DNA from: Sulfurospirillum cavolei
GTDB taxonomy: Bacteria; Campylobacterota; Campylobacteria; Campylobacterales; Sulfurospirillaceae
Assembly: GCF_001548055.1 (NCBI RefSeq)
Contig: NZ_AP014724.1
Coordinates: 1,860,001 to 1,924,000, forward strand
Length of the DNA: 64,000 bases
Reading direction: 5' to 3'
Within the stretch, counting starts at the first letter, position 1, and every line of letters begins with the position of its first letter. The notes under the pieces were generated by a model. It had not been told where the DNA came from, searched no databases, and worked only from the letters and a program-made list of their open reading frames with translations. The translations under genes and the position numbers were made by a program. This document shows, one piece after another, positions 52,430-61,977 of this stretch.

Positions 52430-52795
52430 TTAGTGGATCTTCTTTTTCAAATCGCCGCGGTAGACGATATCTTTTAAAGCGACCGTGTCGTCGTTTAAAA
52501 TAGGCGGTACGACGTCGGAACGTTCCAGCTTCGCCTTTTCCGCCTCCAACTCGTCTTCGCTGTACGCCATCATCATATCGGCGCAGATGACGTGCGGCAA
52601 ACGTTCTATTTTTTTCATTTTCGCCATCTCTTCGTCGATATTTTCACCCTCGACCGTCACGATGATTTTACCCTTTTGGGTGTCGTGAAAATGGTATTCG
52701 CAAAAATCGCTCTTTTGGCATAAAGCGATAATCTCTTCCACATACTCGGGTTTGGCTTGAATTACAATGCTTGAAATATTCACGGTAAACTCCAT
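52430..52795 (-). CDS. napD: NapD maturation chaperone
   Basis: The 121-residue cytoplasmic protein binds the NapA Tat signal and prevents premature export. It has the NapD-type ferredoxin-like fold pattern (MEFTVNISSIVIQAKPEYVEEI, GKIIVTVEGENIDEEMAKMKKIERLPHVICADMMMAYSE). It is somewhat longer than typical NapD because of a charged C-terminal tail. It overlaps napL by 16 bases and ends the operon. Confidence 0.9.
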   Translation of the reverse strand: MEFTVNISSIVIQAKPEYVEEIIALCQKSDFCEYHFHDTQKGKIIVTVEGENIDEEMAKMKKIERLPHVICADMMMAYSEDELEAEKAKLERSDVVPPILNDDTVALKDIVYRGDLKKKIH

Positions 52796-53727
52796 ATCAT
52801 AATATAAGGATCGTCGCTACTGCTTACCACGCGATGATCGTCGATAAACACGATGGCGTTCAGCGTACTTTTTTGACCGATGAGCGTGTGTAAACGGCTC
52901 TTTTTCGTCACGTCGAAAATCACGATGTGATTTTGTTCGTTAAACGCAAATGCCGCCAAGGTTTCATCCGCGCTTAATGCACCCGCATACATCAAAAAAT
53001 CGCCGTCGAATCGCTCAAAACTTCCGCTCAAAAGATCGTACACCACGCCGCGCCTGTCTTGCCCGGCACCTAAGATTTTTTGTCGGTGAAAATCGACGTC
53101 GTAAACGTTATCGACGTTGCCGCCTTTAAAGACTTTGACGATTTTCCCGCTTGCAACTTCCAAAAGGCTCAACTCTCCCGACTCACACGAGCTTACCGCT
53201 TGCGTTCGTGTTTGATTTAACGCGATGTCGCTAAAATGCGAAGGATTGGCCTGAACGCGATAGACTTCTTTGGCGTTTTGAATATCCCACAACACGATCT
53301 CGTTACTTAAAAGGGCTATCAAAAGATGTCCTTTGTCGACAAACTTCGCTTTTGAAACAAACCAATTGCACGAAGCGTCGATCACGACTTTCGTTTGGGC
53401 GTTTTGCACCGTATAAACGCTTCGCGCTCCGTTTTCGGCTTGCACGACCGCAACATAACGTCCCTCTAACGCATCGATGGAAAACACTTTGGGAGCCACC
53501 TCTTCGCCCGTAAAATCTTTGATTTTAGGAAAAACGATTTGCGACGTTTTGACGCCGTCATTGAGGCGAAACGTCTCGATCGTTCCAACGCTTGTCGCGG
53601 CGACGATCTGTTCATGCGCAACGATTAACGCTTGCACGTTTCCGCTTGCTTGTATCTGTAATTTAGGATTGAGCGTCGCGGCACATACGAGACTCGCGAC
53701 CATTATTAAACACCCGACGATACGCAT
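52780..53727 (-). CDS. napL: NapL periplasmic beta-propeller protein
   Basis: The 315-residue secreted protein (signal IVGCLIMVASLVCA) has repeated WD40/YVTN-like beta-propeller units, for example GHLLIALLSNEIVLWDIQNAKEV and RVVSSSDDPYIMIWSLP. NapL is found only in the napAGHBFLD operons of Campylobacterota. Its role is not essential for catalysis in Wolinella and is not well defined. AGGAGG precedes the ATG. It abuts napF. Confidence 0.9.
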   Translation of the reverse strand: MRIVGCLIMVASLVCAATLNPKLQIQASGNVQALIVAHEQIVAATSVGTIETFRLNDGVKTSQIVFPKIKDFTGEEVAPKVFSIDALEGRYVAVVQAENGARSVYTVQNAQTKVVIDASCNWFVSKAKFVDKGHLLIALLSNEIVLWDIQNAKEVYRVQANPSHFSDIALNQTRTQAVSSCESGELSLLEVASGKIVKVFKGGNVDNVYDVDFHRQKILGAGQDRRGVVYDLLSGSFERFDGDFLMYAGALSADETLAAFAFNEQNHIVIFDVTKKSRLHTLIGQKSTLNAIVFIDDHRVVSSSDDPYIMIWSLP

Positions 53728-54231
53728 TTACGCCTCCTCTTTTGTATGCATGACGATCGCCTCGCAAGGGCACAACTTGACGCATCCGCCGCACCCGTTG
53801 CACGCGTCGGCATCGATCGTCGGTCTAAACAACCCTAAAAAGCGAATAGCCCGAACGTCGCACCCGTCCAAACAACTGTTGCACAAGCTTTGATGCCATG
53901 CCATACATGCTAGTATATCGATTTTGGCGCGTATCGGCAATACGTTAGTGCCGGTTTGTGCATTTAAAACATCCTTCGGACACGCCTGAGCGCAGGCCTC
54001 GCAAAAGCTACAACCCCCTTTTGCGAAGTCTAAGCAAGGCGTATGTGCGGCATCGAGGAGGATAATCTCCGTAGGACATGCGTTCACGCAGGGCGTATCC
54101 TGACATGTAACGCATTTTCCTTCGAACAAGGTACTATCATTGCAATAAGGCGGGCGAACACACAACGTTTTTAAATTTTTTTCGCCTTTCTTACCCAATA
54201 AAGCACCGAGTATCCCTCCTCTGCCGCTCAT
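53728..54231 (-). CDS. napF: NapF iron-sulfur protein
   Basis: The 167-residue cytoplasmic ferredoxin-like protein has several Cys clusters: CVTCQDTPCVNACP, CSFCEACAQACP and CNGCGGCVKLCP. NapF takes part in iron-sulfur loading or maturation of NapA before export. It lies 2 bases after napB and directly before napL. A dispersed motif (54103-54108) encodes the VTC of the first cluster. Confidence 0.93.
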   Translation of the reverse strand: MSGRGGILGALLGKKGEKNLKTLCVRPPYCNDSTLFEGKCVTCQDTPCVNACPTEIILLDAAHTPCLDFAKGGCSFCEACAQACPKDVLNAQTGTNVLPIRAKIDILACMAWHQSLCNSCLDGCDVRAIRFLGLFRPTIDADACNGCGGCVKLCPCEAIVMHTKEEA

Positions 54232-54233
54232 CG

Positions 54234-54758
54234 TTACTTCACACCTTCATTCAAGCTGTCCAAAAGATGTGAGCGCGATTGCGCATCTTTTGCGCGAAAA
54301 TCCGGTTTGAACTCGTTTTTGACCAACGGTTCGTTGTTCGATTGCGGCGCATGACACTGAGAGCAGTTAAAACGCGCTTGCGAAAGTTCATTCAAGACCT
54401 TTTGCGTTCGCATATCGAAAAAGTGCGATTTGGGAATCGGCGTTGCTTTGAGCGCTTCGGCGACTTCGGGAAGGTGACATCCAAGACACGCATTGTTGTC
54501 TTTACTCATGTCTAACATTCCCTCGACGTCGTGAGGAATCATCGGAGGCGCATTTTCAAAAGAGCGCTCAAACACTTTAGATTCTCCTGCCGTCGCCGTC
54601 GAATATGCCGTATTGTCAGCAACAACGTTTTTTTCGCTGTAGAGATCGACTTTTCGTAGTCCCAATTCTTCCTCACTGTAAGTTTGAGACACCGCACATC
54701 CGCTACCGATAACTATGCCCGCTACTAAAAGGGCAATGACTTTTTTTTGCGTTATCAT
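54234..54758 (-). CDS. napB: NapB di-haem cytochrome c
   Basis: The 174-residue periplasmic small subunit passes electrons to NapA. There are two haem sites, CLGCH (about residue 93) and CSQCH (about 133), plus conserved His residues. The N-terminal hydrophobic signal ends in IGSGCAVSQTYSEEELGLRK, with a Cys near the cleavage point, so a lipoprotein form cannot be excluded. It overlaps napH by 4 bases. Confidence 0.95.
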   Translation of the reverse strand: MITQKKVIALLVAGIVIGSGCAVSQTYSEEELGLRKVDLYSEKNVVADNTAYSTATAGESKVFERSFENAPPMIPHDVEGMLDMSKDNNACLGCHLPEVAEALKATPIPKSHFFDMRTQKVLNELSQARFNCSQCHAPQSNNEPLVKNEFKPDFRAKDAQSRSHLLDSLNEGVK

Positions 54759-55579
54759 TCTTTTTCTCCAACATTGATGTAATTTCTCACGCCAAACGAA
54801 AGGGCATTGCCTTCACATACGTCGATACATCTGCCGCAATTGGTACACTCTCCGAAAAGAATCGCTCCGCTTTGCTTGGAGACGATACCCAAAACGTGCT
54901 TTTCGGGGCACACCGTTTTGCATGCCATACAAGACGTACATTTCGTATGATCGTGTTTGACGCGAATGAGGCTTAAACGCCCCACCACCGAGTAAAACCC
55001 GCCTAAAGGACACACATGTCCGCACCAACCGTTTTTAACGGCGAAAAGGTCAAATAAAAAGAGCGCCAGTATCGCGGCAACGCCCATACCCATACCGAAA
55101 ATGATGCCTCGATGCAACATCCCGATCGGGCTTACGATCTCAAATGCGGCAACGCCGGTAAGGAAACTTAGGACTAAACTGAGCCCTAAAAGCCAGTAAC
55201 GCACACCTCTTCCCAACCAAATTTTACGCTCCGTTTGCTCTAAAAAGAGCTTTCTTCGCGTCCAATTCGCCGCATCGGTCACGATATTGACCGGACAGAC
55301 CCACGAACAAAAAGCGCGTCCGCCGAAGATCGTATAAAAAAGCCAAACGAGCACGCCGCCGACAAGCACGTTAATGCTTACCGTCGCACCCGCCGCGAAA
55401 ATTTGCAACAGTGCAAAAGGGTCCGCCAAAGGAATCACGCCCATTATCAGCGACGCACTGAGGTTTCCCGTTAACACACGAAAACCGTAGACGTTACCGA
55501 GCGTAAAAAGCACCAACAAAGAGAGTTGTACCAAACGTCGTGCGATTAAAAAGCGGTGTGTTTTGATCCATGATTTCAT
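54755..55579 (-). CDS. napH: NapH quinol-oxidising membrane iron-sulfur protein
   Basis: The 274-residue inner-membrane protein has four hydrophobic helices and a CSWCP site typical of NapH. Two C-terminal [4Fe-4S] motifs follow (CTSCMACKTVCP and CTNCGRCIDVC). With NapG it replaces NapC as quinol dehydrogenase in Campylobacterota. It overlaps napG and napB by 4 bases each. Confidence 0.95.
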   Translation of the reverse strand: MKSWIKTHRFLIARRLVQLSLLVLFTLGNVYGFRVLTGNLSASLIMGVIPLADPFALLQIFAAGATVSINVLVGGVLVWLFYTIFGGRAFCSWVCPVNIVTDAANWTRRKLFLEQTERKIWLGRGVRYWLLGLSLVLSFLTGVAAFEIVSPIGMLHRGIIFGMGMGVAAILALFLFDLFAVKNGWCGHVCPLGGFYSVVGRLSLIRVKHDHTKCTSCMACKTVCPEKHVLGIVSKQSGAILFGECTNCGRCIDVCEGNALSFGVRNYINVGEKE

Positions 55580-56397
55580 TTGAATAAATCCTCCCCGCTG
55601 TTGAGATAATCTTCAACCTTCTTTTCGCTACGTTTCGTATGCGTGGTCACCTCTTGGCTGACGTTTTCCAGACGTTTTTCGTCCGCTTTTTCCCACCCTT
55701 TGATGTAGTGTGCGCCGAGTTTTCCCTGCGCTACTTCATTCGGCAAAACGTGAATCGCCGCTTTTTCGGTAACACAAGCGCGTTCGCATAAACCGCATCC
55801 GGTACACGTATCGGAACTCACGATCGGAATTAAGTATGCATGCTTACCCGTACGCGTATTGCGTCGGTATTCCAGCTTAATCGCACTGTCCATAACGGGA
55901 CAGGCACGATAACACGCATCGCACTGAATTCCCCAAAACGCGATACACGACTCCGTATCCACAACGGCAAGTCCCATTTTCGCTTTAAAGATGTCCAGCT
56001 TCTCTTCACCTTCTTTAATACTCGATACACTGCTCTTATTCAACGCGCCCGTCGGACATACCGGCACACACGGTATATCCGTACACATATGACACGGTAC
56101 CTCTCTGGGTATGAAAAACGGCGTTCCCAAAGGTTTATTTTCTCCGGGCACCGCTAAACGCAACGTATCGTAAGGACACGCCTCGACACACTGACCGCAT
56201 TTGATACACAAGCGCATAAAATCGTTCTCGTAAAGGGCTCCGGGCGGTCGTAGAATCAAGGGCGACGCTTTGGCTTCTTCAATGTAACCCGTCCATACCA
56301 AACCGCCTAAAGCACTGAGTCCTACGCTTTGCGCCATCAACGAAAGAAATCTTCGTCTCTCCGTGATCGTGGCTTTTTCATGGTTTAACTGGCTCAC
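55576..56397 (-). CDS. napG: NapG periplasmic iron-sulfur protein
   Basis: The 273-residue ferredoxin-type protein has a Tat signal (TERRRFLSLMAQSVGLSALGG). It has four [4Fe-4S] motifs: CIKCGQCVEACP, CHMCTDIPCVPVCP, CIAFWGIQCDACYRACP and CTGCGLCERAC. It carries electrons from NapH towards NapB/NapA. I chose GTG 56397, which has AAAAGGAT upstream; the open frame to 56469 runs into the tandem repeat region and would place a tail ahead of the Tat signal. Confidence 0.92.
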   Translation of the reverse strand: MSQLNHEKATITERRRFLSLMAQSVGLSALGGLVWTGYIEEAKASPLILRPPGALYENDFMRLCIKCGQCVEACPYDTLRLAVPGENKPLGTPFFIPREVPCHMCTDIPCVPVCPTGALNKSSVSSIKEGEEKLDIFKAKMGLAVVDTESCIAFWGIQCDACYRACPVMDSAIKLEYRRNTRTGKHAYLIPIVSSDTCTGCGLCERACVTEKAAIHVLPNEVAQGKLGAHYIKGWEKADEKRLENVSQEVTTHTKRSEKKVEDYLNSGEDLFK

Positions 56398-56426
56398 GAC
56401 AATCCTTTTAGATCTATTTTTACACG

Positions 56427-56785
56427 CCGTTTGGGCAAAGCCCAACCGACTACGCTGCGCTATGCGCAAAACAAGAACATGAATGTTCGATGTTTCTGTG
56501 AAAAGCTTACCTCTTCGAGGTAGAATCTTTACATGTAACTTTTTAACGCTTTCCCTATTTCCGTTTGGGCAAAGCCCAACCGACTACGCTGCGCTATGCA
56601 CTAAAGCTTACCTCTTCGAGGTAGAATCTTTACATGTAACTTTTTGACGCTTTCCCTATTTCCGTTTGGGCAAAGCTCAACCGACTACGCTGCGCTATGC
56701 ACTAAAGCTTACCTCTTCGAGGTAGAATCTTTACATGTAACTTTTTGACGCTTTCCCTATTTCCGTTTGGGCAAAGCCCAATCAA
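56427..56785 (-). repeat. Tandem repeat in the napA-napG gap
   Basis: Two 101-base units (from 56561 and 56662) lie between a longer first unit of 134 bases (from 56427, with about 33 extra bases) and a partial unit from 56763 that runs into the napA stop. Each full unit has GTTTGGGC-AAA-GCCCAAC or a near copy, a second hairpin (TACCTC-TTC-GAGGTA), one dispersed motif TTTACATGTAAC, and a CTACGCTGCGC segment matching the complement of the last napA codons. It therefore looks like repeated duplication of the napA 3' end and its downstream hairpin. It accounts for the 388-base gap between the genes. Confidence 0.92.
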
Positions 56786-59575
56786 CTACGCTTTATAAAG
56801 CTTAACGGCACACTTTTTATAATCGGTTTGCTTTGAAAGCGGACATGTCGCATCCAAGCAGACTTTATTGATAAAGACTTTTTCATCAAACCACGGAACA
56901 AACACCAAGCCTCTTGGCGTTCGGTTACGTCCACGTGTTTCGACACGCGCTTTTACGCTTCCGCGACGGCTTTCGACCCAAATCAAATCGCCTTGTTTAA
57001 AGCCTTTGGCTTCGGCGTCGCTTGGGTGCATGTAACATAACGCTTCGGGAACGGCACGGTAAAGTTCGGGAACCCGCATCGTCATCGTTCCGCTGTGCCA
57101 GTGCTCGAGTACGCGTCCGGTACACAACCACGTATCGTATTCTTTATCGGGCATTTCGCACGGATCCATATACGGTCTGAAGAAAATTTTTGCTTTGTTT
57201 TTAAGCGGGAACGTCTCTTCGGTGGTCGGTTTTTGCAAGTTACCTTTTTTGATCGCTTTGGCAAACGTGCCGTAAAATGCGAAATCGCCGTTGTTCTCTT
57301 TTGCCGCATACGGATCGTATTTGGCATTGAAGCGCCATTGCGTCTCTTTACCGTCCACGACCGGCCATTTTAGACCTCTTACTTTGTGGTACGTATCAAA
57401 ATCCGCCAAATCGTGTCCGTGACCGAGACCGAATTTTCGATACTCTTCCCAAATCGCTTTTTGGATAAAAAATCCGTATCCCTTCCACTCTTTACCGTCA
57501 CTTCCGGCAACGCCTCGGCTATCGCCGAATACTTCGGTATTGTCAAAACCTTCACCGATAGCGTCTTTGGCTTTGAACGATTTAAAATAACTATTGGCAA
57601 ATAAAACATCAAAAAGCGTATCGGTCTCTTTGTATCCCATCGCTTTGGCCGCTTCAATCACACTCGGTAATTTACCGCCTTTAATCGTCTGCTCGCCCCA
57701 TACGTCGGCAATCGTAAAACGTTTGGAAAGCTCGACCCATTGCCACGTATCGCTCATCGCGTCGCCTACTGGGAGGACTTGTTGTCGCCAGTGTTGCGTT
57801 CTTCGCTCGGCGTTACCGTATGCGCCCCATTTCTCGTAAATCATTGCCGAAGGCAAGATAAGGTCGGAAACCTTTGCGGAAATTCCCGGATACGCATCGG
57901 AACAAACGATGAAGTTATCCAGTTCGCGTGCCGCTTTGATCCAATGGTTTGCGTTGGCACTGTCTTGGTAAGGATTGCACACGTTGACCCATGCGAATTT
58001 AATCTTACCGCTTTCGATTTGGCGGTGGATATTCATAATGTGTTGGTATCCCATCGGATTGAGCGTACCGGCAGGTAAATTCCAAATTTTTTCCGTAATT
58101 TCTCGGTGTTTCGGAATGGAAACGTCCATATCCGCCGGTAGACGATGCGTAAACGTTCCGACTTCACGTGCCGTACCGCACGCACTCGGTTGTCCCGTCA
58201 ATGAAAATGCACCCTCACCCGGTTTGGCTTGTTTGCCTAAGAGGAAGTGAACCATGTAAGATTGTTCGTTGACCCACGTACCGCGTTGGTGTTGGTTAAA
58301 GCCCATCGTCCAGAAACTAACGACTTTTCGATTTTTTTCGATGTACAAGTCGGCCAATTGTTTTAATTTAGCTTTATACGCGTCAAGCGACTCGTTGGGA
58401 TCGCCTTTAGCGATTTTTGCGACGTAATCTAGCGTGTAAGGCTCTAATGCCTTTTTAAAATCTTCAAAGCTAATTTCCCAATGCAAGATCGCCTTGTCCG
58501 CGTTTTTCATCTCCATAAGATCGCCGGCTTTAACGCCCAAATGCGCCAATCCCGGTGCTTCTTTTTCGCTGATGACTTTAGCGTCTTCTTTTTTAATAAT
58601 CTCCAACTCTTTGGCACTGTAGCCGAGTTTTTTTGCTTCGGCTTCGGTTCGCATGCCATAACCGATGTTTGCAAAACCCGTTGCGAAAACAATGTTTTTC
58701 TTCACAAAATCCCAATCGATCGCTTCGGGATGATTGTAGACGATTTCGCGTGCAATGTAGTTCCAGATCGCAAGATCGGTACTTGGGGAGAAAATAATCT
58801 CAAGGTCGGCTAAATCCGAACAGCGGTGCGTGTAGGTAGAAAGATTGACGACTTTAACGCGATCGGGCGCGGTTAATTTGCGATCGCTGACGCGTGACCA
58901 TAAAATCGGGTGCATTTCCGCCATATTGGCGCCCCACGTCACGATCGTATCGGTCAATTCGATGTCGTCGTAGCAGCCCGCAGGTTCGTCGATACCGAAC
59001 GTTTGCATAAAGCCGACGACCGCCGAAGCCATACAGTGGCGTGCGTTGGGGTCGATGCCGTTGGCGCGGAAGCCCGCTTTCATCAATTTTGCGGCGGCAT
59101 AGCCTTCTTGAATCGTGTATTGACCCGATCCGAAAACGCCGATTGCCTCAGGACCGCCCGCTTTAAAGGCGGCTTTGATGTGTTTTTCCATCTCGTCAAA
59201 CGCGCGCTTCCATGAAACGGGTTTGAATTGACCTTTTTTATCGAATTCGCCTTTATCGTTGACGCGAAGAAGCGGTTGTTTCAATCGATCCGCACCGTAC
59301 ATGATTTTGGCGTTAAAATACCCTTTGATACAGTTTAGTCCGCGATTGACCGGAGCGGCGGGATCGCCTTTAACGGCGACGATTTTTCCCTCTTTCGTCG
59401 CAACCATAATACCGCAACCGGTACCGCAGAAACGACAAACGGCTTTGTCCCATCGCCAACCGGCTTCTGCTTGTTCGCTCGCCGCTTTAAGCTCGCTAGG
59501 CACGCTAATGCCCACCGCGGCGGCGGCACTCGCGGCAGCCGTTGTTTTTAAAAAGTCCCTTCGTGAAAGTGACAT
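56786..59575 (-). CDS. napA: Periplasmic nitrate reductase catalytic subunit
   Basis: The 929-residue enzyme reduces nitrate to nitrite at a bis-MGD molybdenum site. The Tat signal is [19 protein letters not shown]. The [4Fe-4S] motif is CRFCGTGCG...GLNCIKG (about 47-85). The Mo-ligand Cys is in [24 protein letters not shown] and [14 protein letters not shown] are nap-type blocks. ATG 59575 is preceded by AGGAGGT; a longer frame to 59623 is less likely. It heads the napAGHBFLD operon. Respiration via NapGH and menaquinol is expected. Confidence 0.97.
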   Translation of the reverse strand: MSLSRRDFLKTTAAASAAAAVGISVPSELKAASEQAEAGWRWDKAVCRFCGTGCGIMVATKEGKIVAVKGDPAAPVNRGLNCIKGYFNAKIMYGADRLKQPLLRVNDKGEFDKKGQFKPVSWKRAFDEMEKHIKAAFKAGGPEAIGVFGSGQYTIQEGYAAAKLMKAGFRANGIDPNARHCMASAVVGFMQTFGIDEPAGCYDDIELTDTIVTWGANMAEMHPILWSRVSDRKLTAPDRVKVVNLSTYTHRCSDLADLEIIFSPSTDLAIWNYIAREIVYNHPEAIDWDFVKKNIVFATGFANIGYGMRTEAEAKKLGYSAKELEIIKKEDAKVISEKEAPGLAHLGVKAGDLMEMKNADKAILHWEISFEDFKKALEPYTLDYVAKIAKGDPNESLDAYKAKLKQLADLYIEKNRKVVSFWTMGFNQHQRGTWVNEQSYMVHFLLGKQAKPGEGAFSLTGQPSACGTAREVGTFTHRLPADMDVSIPKHREITEKIWNLPAGTLNPMGYQHIMNIHRQIESGKIKFAWVNVCNPYQDSANANHWIKAARELDNFIVCSDAYPGISAKVSDLILPSAMIYEKWGAYGNAERRTQHWRQQVLPVGDAMSDTWQWVELSKRFTIADVWGEQTIKGGKLPSVIEAAKAMGYKETDTLFDVLFANSYFKSFKAKDAIGEGFDNTEVFGDSRGVAGSDGKEWKGYGFFIQKAIWEEYRKFGLGHGHDLADFDTYHKVRGLKWPVVDGKETQWRFNAKYDPYAAKENNGDFAFYGTFAKAIKKGNLQKPTTEETFPLKNKAKIFFRPYMDPCEMPDKEYDTWLCTGRVLEHWHSGTMTMRVPELYRAVPEALCYMHPSDAEAKGFKQGDLIWVESRRGSVKARVETRGRNRTPRGLVFVPWFDEKVFINKVCLDATCPLSKQTDYKKCAVKLYKA

Positions 59576-59635
59576 CGTGATACCTCCTGATTTGAGTTTC
59601 GGAGTCATTCTATCACTAAGCAAAATCGCAAATCT

Positions 59636-59649
59636 ATGACTTAAGTCAA
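59636..59649. promoter_or_regulatory. Candidate CRP/FNR-family site upstream of nap
   Basis: ATGAC-TTAA-GTCAA has a 12-bp perfect palindrome at its centre (TGACTTAAGTCA) and resembles the TTGAC-N4-GTCAA type of CRP/FNR-family boxes. It lies about 62 bases upstream of the napA ATG, fitting anaerobic or nitrosative control. The rest of the 59650-59893 gap holds one dispersed motif (59741) and no gene. Confidence 0.45.
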
Positions 59650-59893
59650 TACTTTAGTTTTTTAAATTTACTTTTGCGTTTGTTTAAAAGCATGATGGCA
59701 CGAATGTATCGACACCGTTTCAAAGGAAACGCTCATGCTTACATGTAAAGATTTTGAGATGAAATTTGGTTAAAATGTAACGCGATAAAGTGCTCGGAAC
59801 ATTTGACGCGTTACCGCATGATCTGTTCTATACTGTCTTCTTTGCATGCATGACGTCAAACGTGCGCTTTAACGTATCGAAATAAGGTTCACA

Positions 59894-60337
59894 ATGAAAA
59901 AATACGTTACCGGTTTTTTATTTTCGCAAGATGCGACGCGTGTCGTTTTAATCAAAAAATGCCTTCCTGAATGGCAACAAGGTTTGCTCAACGGCGTCGG
60001 AGGAAAAATCGAAAACAATGAATCATCATGCGATGCTATGGTAAGAGAGTTCCAAGAAGAAACGGGGGTCTTCGTGGCGCACGATCAATGGACGTGTTAT
60101 GCCAAAATTTACCGTCCGAATTATTACGAACTTGATGTTTATTATGCGTATTCCGATCTCGCTTATGAAGCGAAAACCGTTGAGCGTGAAGAAGTTTACC
60201 TCATCAAGCTTCAAGACATACCCGAAAACATCATCCCCAATTTACGGTGGTTGATACCGCTTGCTTTGGACAATCAGGCGGATTTTTCAAAACCCGTCGT
60301 TATTCATGAAGTCTCCGAAGAACGTCTGAAAGCATAA
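59894..60337 (+). CDS. Nudix hydrolase
   Basis: The 147-residue protein has the Nudix box GGKIENNESSCDAMVREFQEETGVF (G-x5-E-x7-R-E-x2-E-E-x-G pattern). It hydrolyses a nucleoside diphosphate-linked compound; possible substrates include oxidised nucleotides, ADP-ribose or NADH. It is divergent from the nap operon. A hairpin terminator shared with the convergent porin follows. Confidence 0.93.
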   Translation: MKKYVTGFLFSQDATRVVLIKKCLPEWQQGLLNGVGGKIENNESSCDAMVREFQEETGVFVAHDQWTCYAKIYRPNYYELDVYYAYSDLAYEAKTVEREEVYLIKLQDIPENIIPNLRWLIPLALDNQADFSKPVVIHEVSEERLKA

Positions 60338-60364
60338 TAGACTTCTTTCATAACCTATGAAAGG

Positions 60365-60390
60365 AAACGACGGCATTTCTGCCGTCGTTT
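60365..60390. terminator. Bidirectional terminator between Nudix and porin genes
   Basis: An 11-bp perfect stem (AAACGACGGCA / TGCCGTCGTTT) with a TTTC loop lies between the two convergent genes. Short A and T runs flank it on each strand. Confidence 0.88.
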
Positions 60391-60412
60391 TGAAGATGCA
60401 AACGCGTGCAAA

Positions 60413-61777
60413 TTAGAATTTATAGTTTGCTCTAAAGCGCATCTCGTTGGAATTAACCGTTGAAGTGGTCTCTTTTTTACCGTCTTCATACTCTAAAGAA
60501 ACGGTCAAGCCTTTAAGAGAAGGAATGTCGTAAGCGATTTGACCGCTCCAAAATGTTGATTCCGTATCGACATCGACACTATTCAACACGGCTCCCGTAA
60601 TCGTTTTTGCATCTTGATTCACTTTGGTGTATTGACCCAAAACTTTAAGTCCCGTAACGCCGATTTTTGAGAAATCGTAACCGACTTCGATTTTATAAGC
60701 ATCCGTATCGGCACCGGAAGTGACCTCCGCACCTTTGATCAGCGGAGCCGTATACGTGGTAGGACCGTTACCCGCACCTAAGAGGACGGATTGGTTGCTA
60801 GAGACGGTACTGTAAGCAAAAGAAGCGTTAAAGCCTGCTAGCTCGCTAAATCCGATACGACCTTGGTACATATCGCCCTCGACGTGGAAACTATCAAATG
60901 TAGGATTGGACGTTCTTGAACCGCGATACGTTGCATCAAGAAGCACTTTCATAGCACTTAAAGGTACGACGTAATTACCTTCGGCATAGAAGACGTTGGC
61001 ATCGCCGCCTTGCGTTAATTCAACATCGTTAACAAACAAATATTGTCCTATTAACGTCAAGTTAGGAATAGACTTGTTAATCGCGGCTGCCGTGTAAGCA
61101 CCGTCAAACCCGAAAACGTTTGAGCCCCCGTTTGCCGTACCAGTTCCGTAAAATACCGCTTCTTTTTTAAAGCTAGGCATTTCAGAATCTCCACCGGCTA
61201 CGGTTTTGTCATAATCGGATGTTCGACCTTGAAATTTGTCGGAATAACCGGCAACCAATGTCGTATTTGGAAGATCCGTATTGACAAGAACTGCGGCTTG
61301 AAACGCTTCTTTAAACATTCGTGAGCCGGAACTGTTAACCAATGGACTCGTGATAAATTGGCGACCTACTTTTGCCGTCGTTTTACCGAGCGTATAGGTT
61401 ACGTATGCTTCCGATAGAACCGCGCCCGAGCCGTACATATCCGTTGCATAAAGATTTTTTGCGTCTTTATCGGCAAAAGGAGCATAGCTTCCCTGAAATG
61501 TCGCTCCAAAGCCAAAACCGAATAACGGATCCGTTACGTAACTAAGCACAACGCCCGTTGAAAGAATATCGGCATCGCCCTTACCGAGTGTTCCCGATGC
61601 GCCCGGTGTCGAAACGGCCGGATTGGCAGCACCTGTATCTCTATCAAAATACCAGGCGCGTAATTCACCGCTGACTTTACCGTTTTTAAACGCATCGGCA
61701 AGTGTATCTGCCGCAAATGAACCGGACGCAAGTCCGGCAACAACCATAGCCACCAAGCTAAGTTTAGCTAACTTCAT
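60413..61777 (-). CDS. Outer-membrane porin (OprD/MOMP-like)
   Basis: The 454-residue beta-barrel protein has a Sec signal (MKLAKLSLVAMVVAGLASGSFA). The same start as the 37.2-kb porin follows (ADTLADAFKNGKVSGELRAWYFDRD). Shared blocks are LSEAYVTYTLGKTTAKVGRQFITSPL and FQAAVLVNTDLPNTTLVAGYS. It ends FRANYKF with a terminal Phe. It is about 55 residues longer than that porin, with inserted loops. AGGAGGA precedes the ATG. It is probably a major outer-membrane channel. Confidence 0.92.
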   Translation of the reverse strand: MKLAKLSLVAMVVAGLASGSFAADTLADAFKNGKVSGELRAWYFDRDTGAANPAVSTPGASGTLGKGDADILSTGVVLSYVTDPLFGFGFGATFQGSYAPFADKDAKNLYATDMYGSGAVLSEAYVTYTLGKTTAKVGRQFITSPLVNSSGSRMFKEAFQAAVLVNTDLPNTTLVAGYSDKFQGRTSDYDKTVAGGDSEMPSFKKEAVFYGTGTANGGSNVFGFDGAYTAAAINKSIPNLTLIGQYLFVNDVELTQGGDANVFYAEGNYVVPLSAMKVLLDATYRGSRTSNPTFDSFHVEGDMYQGRIGFSELAGFNASFAYSTVSSNQSVLLGAGNGPTTYTAPLIKGAEVTSGADTDAYKIEVGYDFSKIGVTGLKVLGQYTKVNQDAKTITGAVLNSVDVDTESTFWSGQIAYDIPSLKGLTVSLEYEDGKKETTSTVNSNEMRFRANYKF

Positions 61778-61977
61778 AATTCCTCCTTTTAAAAAGTGTG
61801 AAGCTTCTTACCTAATTTAACATACCTCATCCGTTAAGTTATGAAAGAAGCTCAGCAGCATCTTACATTAGTTCCATAGCATGAAAATAGCATAAAATTT
61901 TAAGATTATTTTAAAATAAGTAAGGATTAACGGCGGATTCAATGTTTACATTTGTCTTTACATGTAAAAAGAATGGT

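Larger units (their letters stand above)
1507..61965. repeat. Dispersed motif ACATGTAA / TTACATGT, 39 sites across the window
   Basis: First base of the ACATGT core at each full 8-mer site: 1507, 3426, 5441, 6739, 8789, 10299, 10321, 12347, 15308, 15510, 16303, 18142, 19170, 20584, 23361, 26539, 27397, 29459, 30957, 31256, 31740, 32154, 37169, 37181, 38432, 39397, 40203, 41583, 42923, 43723, 44651, 49568, 49947, 54103, 56531, 56632, 56733, 59741, 61960. The extended form is TTTACATGTAAA. Twenty sites lie in genes and nineteen in gaps. One-base variants (for example GCATGTAA at 14757 and 57032, CCATGTAA at 31505 and 58253) add more. Confidence 0.9.

Noticed and set aside
56398-56469. N-terminal extension of NapG
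   Set aside because: It is encoded partly by the tandem repeat and would bury the Tat signal. The GTG at 56397 has its own ribosome-binding site.
1507-61965. The dispersed motif as a simple promoter or operator
   Set aside because: Half of the sites are deep inside coding regions of unrelated genes, and intergenic sites occur after stops as well as before starts, so a single regulator of nearby promoters does not explain the pattern.
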